Assembly (NCBI GenBank): GCA_946415695.1
Contig: CAMKTM010000056.1
Span: 1 to 12,328 of the forward strand
Origin: an uncultured Prevotellaceae bacterium
Lineage (GTDB): Bacteria > Bacteroidota > Bacteroidia > Bacteroidales > Bacteroidaceae
Direction: 5' to 3'
Length of the DNA: 12,328 nucleotides
Position numbers and translations under genes: made by a program. Shown here in pieces: positions 6,637 through 12,328 of the stretch (position 1 is its first letter; each line of letters opens with the position of its first letter). Below the pieces are notes generated by a model that was given only the letters and a program-made list of their open reading frames with translations, was not told where the DNA came from and did no database searches.

Positions 6637-7827
6637 ATGCCGAGCTATATCATCTTTCGTTCTGTGCGCTCTATACATTATATATTATATGTAGGGATTC
6701 TCCTTCTGTTGCCTTCCTGTGGAGGGAATCGTTCCGAAGGTCTCTCGGAAGTGGGAGACACTTTGCGTTTCCGTCATGCACGGAATCTGACTCTTGTGAC
6801 TTATCCCGACCGCACGGAAGTGACGATGCGCAATCCTTGGGACACGACCACGACGCTTGCACGCTATTGTTTTAGACATAGCAAGGAGCAGACACCCTCT
6901 AACTCCCCCTCTATTGGGAGAAAGCCCTTCCGCATAGAGGGGGAAGGGTTGGAAAGAGGATCTGGGGTTATTCCCCTCAAGAATGCAGGCATCTTCAGCA
7001 GCGTCCATCTGGCTTTGCTCCACGAATTGGGGGCAGACAGCGCAGTTGGCGGCATTTGCGATTTAGAGTTCTGCAACCTCTCCCATTTCAAGAAGGCGGT
7101 TGCCGAAGGCCGCATCGCCAATCTGGGCAACAGCATCCAGCCAAGTCTGGAACAGATTATCGACCTGAACCCTGATGCCCTGCTGCCCAGTCCTTTCGAG
7201 AACAGCGGCGGGCTGGGACGCGTGGAAAAGCTCGGCATCCCCATCATCTGGTGTGCCGACTACATGGAGAACACGCCTCTTGCCCGGGCCGAATGGATTC
7301 GGTTCTATGGCCGCCTCTTCGGTTGTGCAGAAAAGGCCGACAGCATCTTCCGAAGCGTAGAGAGCCGTTACCAAGAACTCTGCGCCAAAGCCAGCACGGT
7401 GAAGACGAAGCCTCGCCTCCTGCCCGAGATGCCATGGAGCGGACAATGGACGCTGCCCGGCTCGGGCAGTTCTTCCACAAGGCTCTATGCAGACGCCGGA
7501 GCTGAATACCTTTTCGCAAGCCTCGAAGGAAACGGAGGCATTCCGCTCAGCACGGAAAAGGTGGTTGACAAGGCCGTGGATGCCGACATCTGGCTTATCA
7601 AGCATCACGGCCCGCTCGACCGCCAGCAGATGAACGCCGACACGCCGCTTCTTGCCGGCATCAAGGCGCCGATATGGTGGTGCGACACTTCGACTACGCT
7701 TCTTTACGAAGAAACGCCCTTCCATCCCGAACGGCTGCTGGAGAACCTCATCGCCATCCTCCACCCCGAACTGGGCATCCAGCCACAATACAGCTATTTC
7801 AAGAAAATAGACAAAGACCCCCTCTAA
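6637..7827 (+). CDS. Lipoprotein substrate-binding protein, BtuF/FecB family (cobalamin/siderophore/heme ABC import)
   Basis: The 396-residue product is a periplasmic-facing lipoprotein that probably binds a metal chelate or corrinoid for an ABC importer. Residues 1-28 form a lipoprotein signal: basic MPSYIIFRSVRS, hydrophobic YILYVGILLLL, lipobox LPSC with C28. The mature part has the two-lobe Peripla_BP_2 layout. The first lobe begins near V111 (VIPLKNAGIFSSVHLALLHELG). It is followed by the GRIANLG-N...L-E-Q-I-I-D-L-NPDALL segment and ENSGG...KLGIPII. The long helix and second lobe then run to about residue 393. Residues about 86-107 come from a palindromic DNA element inserted in frame between the N-terminal strands and the first lobe; the last two residues and the stop come from a second copy. 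The ATG at 6637 is preferred over 6598, which lies inside the promoter. No permease or ATPase gene is adjacent, so the ligand and partners are unknown. Confidence 0.85.
   Translation: MPSYIIFRSVRSIHYILYVGILLLLPSCGGNRSEGLSEVGDTLRFRHARNLTLVTYPDRTEVTMRNPWDTTTTLARYCFRHSKEQTPSNSPSIGRKPFRIEGEGLERGSGVIPLKNAGIFSSVHLALLHELGADSAVGGICDLEFCNLSHFKKAVAEGRIANLGNSIQPSLEQIIDLNPDALLPSPFENSGGLGRVEKLGIPIIWCADYMENTPLARAEWIRFYGRLFGCAEKADSIFRSVESRYQELCAKASTVKTKPRLLPEMPWSGQWTLPGSGSSSTRLYADAGAEYLFASLEGNGGIPLSTEKVVDKAVDADIWLIKHHGPLDRQQMNADTPLLAGIKAPIWWCDTSTTLLYEETPFHPERLLENLIAILHPELGIQPQYSYFKKIDKDPL
6892..6952 (+). repeat. Palindromic element, copy 1 (inside the substrate-binding protein gene)
   Basis: This GC-rich element of about 60 bases has a perfect 10-base inverted repeat, CCCCCTCTAT (6905-6914) with ATAGAGGGGG (6934-6943), around a 19-base loop containing GGGAGAAAGCCCTTCC. 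Outer bases also pair in part (CCTCT at 6896-6900 with AGAGG at 6955-6959, AAC with GTT). It matches copy 2 (7817-7876) at 41 of 46 bases over 6892-6937. It is in frame, starts at a codon boundary, and adds about 22 residues (TPSNSPSIGRKPF and on) without a stop. It is flanked by coding sequence typical of the family, so it reads as an insertion that the protein tolerates. Confidence 0.85.
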
Positions 7828-7876
7828 TTCCCACTCTATGGGGAGAAAGCCCTTCCCCATAGAAGGGGCCTGTTGG
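7817..7876 (+). repeat. Palindromic element, copy 2 (supplies the gene's stop codon)
   Basis: This is the second copy of the element at 6892-6952. Its perfect 10-base inverted repeat is TCTATGGGGA (7835-7844) with TCCCCATAGA (7854-7863), around a 9-base loop. The substrate-binding gene enters it one base out of phase relative to copy 1, so its TCTAA is read as CTC TAA and ends the protein with Pro-Leu. The hairpin is not followed by a T run, so it is a poor intrinsic terminator. A period-7 array begins three bases after it. Confidence 0.85.
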
Positions 7877-7879
7877 TAT

Positions 7880-7949
7880 CCCCTAACCCCTAACCCCTAA
7901 CCCCTAACCTCTAACCTCTAACCCCTAACCTCTAACCCCTAACCTCTAA
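7880..7949. repeat. Period-7 tandem array, units CCCCTAA and CCTCTAA
   Basis: Ten exact-length 7-base units fill 7880-7949: six CCCCTAA and four CCTCTAA, in the order four C-type, two T-type, then alternating. The array lies between the palindromic element and rsmE, ending 21 bases before the rsmE start. The T-type unit CCTCTAA also occurs at the edge of the palindromic element (7821-7827 and 6896-6902), which suggests a common origin. The sequence is telomere-like in look only. It contains no promoter motif. Confidence 0.95.
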
Positions 7950-7970
7950 AGAAATAATCCGTGCAATCAA

Positions 7971-8708
7971 ATGAAAGAAGTTCGCTATTTCTACGTTCCC
8001 GATGCAGCCCGCTCTGCGGAGTTGCCAGCCGACGAGGCCGGTCACGCCTTGCGGGTGCTGCGTCTTGGCGTGGGCGATGAGATGATGCTTGCCGACGGCC
8101 AGGGCTGTTTCTATCGTGCCACCATCACGGCTGCCACTGGACACCGCTGCGCCTATCGCATAGAGGAGACGATGGCTCAACAGCCTGCCTGGAAGGGGCA
8201 TCTGCATCTGGCCGTGGCGCCCACAAAACTGATGGACCGCATGGAATGGTTTGCAGAAAAGGCAACAGAGATTGGCTTCGACGAGCTGTCCTTCCTCGAC
8301 TGCCAATTCAGCGAGCGACGCATAGTCAAGTCGGAGCGCATCGACAAAATTCTCATCTCGGCCATGAAGCAGAGCCACAAGGCATGGAAGCCGCAGCTGA
8401 ACGACATGCAGCGCTTCCGGCAGTTCGTCTCGCAGGAGCGCGAGGGCGACAAGTTCATTTGCCATTGCTACGCCGAAACCGATGTCAAGGCGGGCGGCGA
8501 AAAGGCATTTCTCTTCGATGTCCTTCGGCCAGGCGTTCCCAGCACGGTGCTCATTGGTCCGGAAGGCGATTTCAGCATCGAGGAGGTGCGGATGGCGTTG
8601 CAGCACGGCTACCGCAGCGTCACCCTTGGGCGCAGCCGCCTGCGTACGGAGACCGCCGCCCTCGTCGCCGTACACATGATGCAACTGAAGAATGGAAATA
8701 TGGAATAA
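7971..8708 (+). CDS. rsmE: 16S rRNA (uracil1498-N3)-methyltransferase RsmE
   Basis: RsmE methylates N3 of U1498 in the 16S rRNA of the 30S subunit, using S-adenosylmethionine. The 245-residue length is usual for the family. An N-terminal PUA-like domain (about 1-72) carries the HALRVLRLGVGD motif at 25-36. The SPOUT/trefoil-knot domain follows. KLMDRMEWFAEKATEIG is at 86-102. The helix around 117-142 (ERRIVKSERID, MKQSHKAWKPQL) matches the family. The SAM-binding knot is formed by LIGPEGDFS (194-202) and LGRSRLRTETAAL (219-231). Nothing looks truncated. The start follows the heptamer array and an AT-rich AAAGAAATAA stretch. No promoter motif is seen in the 143-base gap, so transcription may come from the upstream gene. 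Confidence 0.96.
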   Translation: MKEVRYFYVPDAARSAELPADEAGHALRVLRLGVGDEMMLADGQGCFYRATITAATGHRCAYRIEETMAQQPAWKGHLHLAVAPTKLMDRMEWFAEKATEIGFDELSFLDCQFSERRIVKSERIDKILISAMKQSHKAWKPQLNDMQRFRQFVSQEREGDKFICHCYAETDVKAGGEKAFLFDVLRPGVPSTVLIGPEGDFSIEEVRMALQHGYRSVTLGRSRLRTETAALVAVHMMQLKNGNME

Positions 8709-8735
8709 GGACTCTTCCCGGACAATTGTTAAAAT

Positions 8736-8795
8736 AAAGGCGTGCTCTTATTGGAATAAAGGCACGCCTTTCTGTCAATAAGAGCGTGCTCTTAT
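8736..8795. terminator. Compound hairpin terminator between convergent rsmE and sprA
   Basis: A perfect 10-base inverted repeat, AAAGGCGTGC (8736-8745) with GCACGCCTTT (8762-8771), continues inward with ATT/AAT pairing to a very tight loop. On the minus strand it is followed by TTTATTTTAA, a U-rich tail suited to ending sprA. For rsmE the downstream sequence is less U-rich. A second palindrome, ATAAGAGC-GT-GCTCTTAT, occupies 8778-8795. GCGTGCTCTTAT occurs twice (8740-8751 and 8784-8795), so the strands can also pair in another way (8745-8752 with 8777-8784). Confidence 0.8.
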
Positions 8796-8807
8796 CCAAA
8801 ACACCCT

Positions 8808-11800
8808 TTACCTTGTCAGAGAGAACTTCATGGTCATGCCGAAGTCCTGGGTCACGGTGGGATAGCTGCTGCTGGAGAGGAGAGGAGCAGAGCGCTGGCG
8901 GTCGTAGAAGAGGCTCAGCGTCACCATTCGGCTCAGGGTGTAGTCAATCTGGGCACTGGTCTTGATGGCCTTGCTGCCGCTGGTGGCTTCGCAGAGGTTC
9001 GTCTGCAGGTCGCGCTTGATGGCGCTCTGGTCGCGGATGCTGAAGTCGAAGCGAAGGTTCAGATCGTGCGGCGTCTTCTGCTTCGTATTGCGGCTGTTGC
9101 GGCTTGTATCAGCATTGGAGTTGGCGTTGTTGTCTTTAGCATTGTTCCTGCCCTTCGACTTGCTGTTCCTCGAAGCCTGCTCGCTGGCTTTTCTGGAGCG
9201 GAAGAGGCTGCTCAAGCGGAAGTCGTTGATTTTGTAGCCCCAGCCGATGACGAAGTCTTTGGAACTGGTCTCGGTGAGCTGGGCGCTGGTCATGCTCAGG
9301 TTTAGGACGCGCGTGGTCTTGTACTCCACTTTGAGCGTCATGTTGTTGTTGAAGGTGGCATTGATACCTATCAGGGGCGAGAAACTCTCGTTGATGCTGA
9401 CGGTGCTGACGTCGTAGAGGCTGTTGGGGGTGAAGCCTCCCGTGGTGGTATTCTGAACGAAGCCCAGTCCTCCGCTGCCCATACATTCCACCCATGAGCT
9501 GAAGGAGTGGTATGAGCCGACGGCATAGACACTCTTGTAGGCGTGGGTCAGGGTGACACTCTTCAAATGGTCGCGCACCCAGGGCAGATTGCTGAGGCCC
9601 TTGTAGTTGATGCTCCAGTTGGGCAGCATCCTGAGGATTGAGGGGAAGATGTCGAGCGAACTGCTTCCGGTATAGGCATTGAGGAAGGCTGGCACCATGA
9701 CGTCGGCACTGTAGCGGCTGACGGTTCCGTTCTCGGGATTGAACTTGCCGCTCATGCCTGTCGCCGCAGGATATTCCAAACCTTGATAGCGGGCCTCAAC
9801 GCGCTGCTGATAGGTGTTGAGGTTCTCCTGGAAGCGCTCGAAGGCCGTGCTGCGATAGCCGTTCTTGGCAGAGCCGACACTGGCAAAGGCGGAGCCGATG
9901 CTGATGGTCGTCATGTTGAACGAACCGGTATGGGTGGGCGGTGCGCCATACATGTACTGGATGCTCCTGTTGCGGTTGTCGGTACGGCTCATGTTGAGGT
10001 CTATCTTGAAGTCGGTGAAGGGCTCCAGCGTCATCTTCACCTGCACGTCCTCCGTCTCGGCAATGGTGGCGGGAGTGGCTACGCTGTCGCTGCCAAGCAG
10101 CCATCCGCGTCCCTTGGCACGTTCGAGATATTTGTCGTTGACAAAACCGAAGGCGAAATCGACACCGGGAGCGAACATGCCGCCAGTGCGCCTCTGCCCC
10201 AGCATGTCGCCCACATTAGGCAGGAAGCCCGGGACGCTCATATTGAAGGTGTTGCGATAGCTGACGCTCACGTTGCGCACCATCATCAGGAAGCGGGCAG
10301 CTGCCTGAGCAATGCCGTACCACTTTTGGTCCGAAGCCTTGGGCTTAGCCACAACGTTCAGGCGCACCTTCGTCGTATCGACAGGCGTCTTGACGATGCG
10401 GATGCTGTTCTCGTCAACCTTCTTGAACTTGATGTTGTAGGCAAAGCCACTGCTGTCGCGAGCCGTGACGCGCACACGCTTGGACTTCTGGCCGTGGGCA
10501 ATGACAAGGTCGGAATCGGGATAGAGCGTCACTTCCTGAACGAAGCCTTTGTTCTCGGGCTTCTTCTTGTTAGTGATACCTGCGGCATTGCCTTGTTTGG
10601 AGTTCGGCTTCTGCTGCCTTGCAAGTATGCTGTCAACGGGTTCGCCCGTCTCCATGGATTCCTGCTCTGCTTTCTTACGCGCATTCTTCTCTTTCTCCTT
10701 GGCGTTCTTCTTCTCCTTGTCCGCCCTCTCCTTCTCGGCACGTTTCTGGTTGGCACCAGCCCTGGCATTGGAAGCAGAGAAGCGCTTGTTGGCCTCCTTG
10801 AGGAAGGGGCTGTGGTTGTAGAGCTTCTCCATGTCCAGCTTGGCATTGATGTTGATGTTGCGCTGGGTGTTGATGGTATTGCCGAGGAACGGACGGCCGG
10901 TCTGCACCACGCCACGCTTCCACGAGTAGTTGGAGGCGTAAGAGACATCGGCAGACATCCAATCAAAAATAGGAATCTTCTCCAAAGGCACCTTGTAACT
11001 GATTTGCACGTTCTGCGTATAATCAATGGGACGTCCGAAGTGACGCAGGCTCCACTTCACTGAATCCTTCCACGCTTCATAACGGTCAGGGTAGAGGTCT
11101 TTGTTGACCTGCGTATAAGGTTCCTCAATCTCGGCCCTCGTACCACTCTGGAAGGAGAAGTGCAGCGCCTTGAAAATGTCCCATTTGAGCGAGAAGTTGC
11201 GGTTCCACGTCCAGTTCTGGCTGAAAGTGGCAGGCAAGGCAGAGAGGTCGCCCGGATTCTCCAAGTCGCGCTCTTGCAATTCATAGTAGTTGCGGCTCAT
11301 GTCGGTGGAGAACGTAATGCTCTGAGGCACGAACGCTATGTTCTGCGCCTTGATGATGTCCAGCCACTTGCTCTTGCCCTTGAGGTTCTTGAAAGGTTCC
11401 CATGGCTTCCAATTGGGGCTCCAGGAATAGTTGATGCTGGCCTTCCAGTTCAGTTCACGCTCATAGACCGTGGTCTCGCCCTCGGTGAATTGCGAAGAAC
11501 GACTGTAGCCAAAGGTGAAATTGGCGGGGTCGTAGGGCATCGGATGCTTGCGGGAACTAATGTTGAGCCTGACACCACTGAACGAGAGGTTCTTTGTCAC
11601 CTCGGTATGAGTGGTCAGCTTGCGGAGAGAATCGCGCTGATGCTCCGTAGAAAGGGCATCAAGGGCATCGCTCAGAAGCATGTCGGTGTCAAAAGGATTA
11701 TACTTGGGCGAAATCTTTTCCTTAGTGTAGCTGTAATATACGGGGAAAGTCAGCTTTGCCTTTTCCGGCAGGAGGCGGCCAAGGTCGAAGTTGGCAGTAA

Positions 11801-12328
11801 TGGAATAGTTGAGGTTGTCCTCGTTCTTGCGCTGCGCCACACTTTGTTCAATGCCACCGAAGCCGGCAGTTATCATCTTGGCCGTCGCATTGACCGAACC
11901 CAAGTCGCTGAGCTGGATTTGCAGATTTCCCTGTGCTGCCCAGCCGCCGCTGTTGCTGAACTCCTGCAAGCGAAGCTCATTGGCCCAGACCTCAACACTC
12001 TTTGCCCTGCCACTGTTGTTACGCACACCTATCATGATGGTCTTCACCTCGCCAAGCGTAGGATTACCCATGACGGAGACACGATTGTTGGGATGGTTCT
12101 CGTCGTAATTCGAGAAAAGCCGATTCATGGAAGCCACGCCAATGCTGGCCTGAGAATTGCGCAGCTTCTTGATGGAAGTGAAGAGGTCGAAGTTGATGTC
12201 AATCATGTTGTCCGACGGCCAGACGGCCAGACAATTCTGAGCGTTGTACGTATCGTAATAGCCCTCCGGCGTGAGTTTCAAAGGCACCTCATATTCGTAG
12301 TAATTGCTCTTGTAGTCCGAACCGAGGC
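8808..12328 (-). CDS. sprA: SprA, T9SS outer-membrane translocon (C-terminal part, 5' end beyond window)
   Basis: SprA (Sov in Porphyromonas) forms the giant outer-membrane beta-barrel through which type IX secretion cargo leaves the cell, and it is required for gliding in flavobacteria. The visible reading frame stays open to the right edge (reading ...LGSDYKSNYYEYE before the in-frame GTG at 12287), so the gene starts beyond 12328. About 1170 residues are present, roughly the last half of a protein of around 2400. Seen here are the conserved region around GNPTLGEVKTIMIGVRN, KSVEVWANELRL, many alternating barrel strands rich in Tyr/Trp/Ser, and the family's typical ending DFGMTMKFSLTR. Two low-complexity, strongly charged loops interrupt it: a Lys/Glu-rich one at 10541-10765 and an Asn/Ser/Arg-rich one at 9063-9204. 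It is convergent with rsmE and shares a hairpin terminator with it. Its substrates would include proteins such as the giant esterase in this window. Confidence 0.95.
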   Translation of the reverse strand, partial: LGSDYKSNYYEYEVPLKLTPEGYYDTYNAQNCLAVWPSDNMIDINFDLFTSIKKLRNSQASIGVASMNRLFSNYDENHPNNRVSVMGNPTLGEVKTIMIGVRNNSGRAKSVEVWANELRLQEFSNSGGWAAQGNLQIQLSDLGSVNATAKMITAGFGGIEQSVAQRKNEDNLNYSITANFDLGRLLPEKAKLTFPVYYSYTKEKISPKYNPFDTDMLLSDALDALSTEHQRDSLRKLTTHTEVTKNLSFSGVRLNISSRKHPMPYDPANFTFGYSRSSQFTEGETTVYERELNWKASINYSWSPNWKPWEPFKNLKGKSKWLDIIKAQNIAFVPQSITFSTDMSRNYYELQERDLENPGDLSALPATFSQNWTWNRNFSLKWDIFKALHFSFQSGTRAEIEEPYTQVNKDLYPDRYEAWKDSVKWSLRHFGRPIDYTQNVQISYKVPLEKIPIFDWMSADVSYASNYSWKRGVVQTGRPFLGNTINTQRNININAKLDMEKLYNHSPFLKEANKRFSASNARAGANQKRAEKERADKEKKNAKEKEKNARKKAEQESMETGEPVDSILARQQKPNSKQGNAAGITNKKKPENKGFVQEVTLYPDSDLVIAHGQKSKRVRVTARDSSGFAYNIKFKKVDENSIRIVKTPVDTTKVRLNVVAKPKASDQKWYGIAQAAARFLMMVRNVSVSYRNTFNMSVPGFLPNVGDMLGQRRTGGMFAPGVDFAFGFVNDKYLERAKGRGWLLGSDSVATPATIAETEDVQVKMTLEPFTDFKIDLNMSRTDNRNRSIQYMYGAPPTHTGSFNMTTISIGSAFASVGSAKNGYRSTAFERFQENLNTYQQRVEARYQGLEYPAATGMSGKFNPENGTVSRYSADVMVPAFLNAYTGSSSLDIFPSILRMLPNWSINYKGLSNLPWVRDHLKSVTLTHAYKSVYAVGSYHSFSSWVECMGSGGLGFVQNTTTGGFTPNSLYDVSTVSINESFSPLIGINATFNNNMTLKVEYKTTRVLNLSMTSAQLTETSSKDFVIGWGYKINDFRLSSLFRSRKASEQASRNSKSKGRNNAKDNNANSNADTSRNSRNTKQKTPHDLNLRFDFSIRDQSAIKRDLQTNLCEATSGSKAIKTSAQIDYTLSRMVTLSLFYDRQRSAPLLSSSSYPTVTQDFGMTMKFSLTR

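Noticed and set aside
6478..6678. Short minus-strand frame across the divergent promoter region
   Set aside because: It covers both promoter elements and AT-rich non-coding sequence, and its translation is Lys/Phe/Tyr-rich without a motif.
6892..6952. Lipoprotein gene as a pseudogene broken by an insertion
   Set aside because: The insertion keeps the frame, both lobes downstream are intact, and the signal peptide and lipobox are complete.
7063..7860. Minus-strand open frame opposite the lipoprotein gene, beginning MGKGFLPIEW
   Set aside because: Its start lies in the palindromic element read backwards and the rest is the complement of the binding-protein gene. Such frames are often annotated as hypothetical proteins, but nothing supports this one.
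7835..7863. Intrinsic terminator for the lipoprotein gene
   Set aside because: The hairpin is strong, but it is followed by GGGGCCTGTTGG and not by a T run. It is better explained as the stem of the repeated element.
7880..7949. CRISPR array or telomere
   Set aside because: The units are only 7 bases with no spacers, and the tract is internal, between two genes; the telomere likeness is only in composition.
9783..11063. Long plus-strand open frame opposite sprA
   Set aside because: It is fully antisense to well-supported SprA sequence and has no recognisable domain.

Overview
The window looks like chromosomal DNA from a member of the Bacteroidota, probably Bacteroidales and most likely Prevotellaceae. 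Four things point there. The last gene encodes the C-terminal half of SprA, the type IX secretion system (T9SS) outer-membrane translocon, which is confined to this phylum. Two promoters fit the Bacteroidota -7 consensus TAnnTTTG. A very large secreted multidomain esterase ends in a Prevotella-style C-terminal domain. There are also short period-7 tandem arrays and GC-rich palindromic elements between and inside genes.

Layout, left to right. (1) Positions 1-70: a period-7 array (TGAAGAG). (2) 77-922, minus strand: a PD-(D/E)XK nuclease of the RecB/Cas4/phage-exonuclease type. (3) 961-6468, minus strand: an 1835-residue secreted protein with a signal peptide, four tandem beta-rich domains in an A-B-A-B order, two small beta-sandwich modules, an SGNH/GDSL hydrolase domain, a LamG-like domain, a discoidin-like domain and a T9SS-like C-terminal tail. 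(4) 6469-6636: a divergent promoter region. (5) 6637-7827, plus strand: a lipoprotein substrate-binding protein of the BtuF/FecB family. It carries a copy of a palindromic element inside its reading frame, and a second copy of the same element supplies its stop codon. (6) 7880-7949: a second period-7 array (CCCCTAA/CCTCTAA). (7) 7971-8708, plus strand: rsmE, the 16S rRNA m3U1498 methyltransferase. (8) 8709-8807: a compact set of overlapping hairpins serving as terminator between convergent genes. (9) 8808-12328, minus strand: the 3' part of sprA, running off the right edge.

The genes do not form one pathway. The clearest functional link is that the giant esterase looks like T9SS cargo and lies near the gene for the T9SS translocon. 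The substrate-binding lipoprotein has no permease or ATPase gene beside it. I see no defence island, CRISPR array, prophage or transposase. The most unusual material is the repeat biology: an in-frame palindromic insertion in a protein-coding gene, a second copy read in another frame that ends the same gene, and a heptamer array three bases beyond it whose unit is also found at the element's edge.
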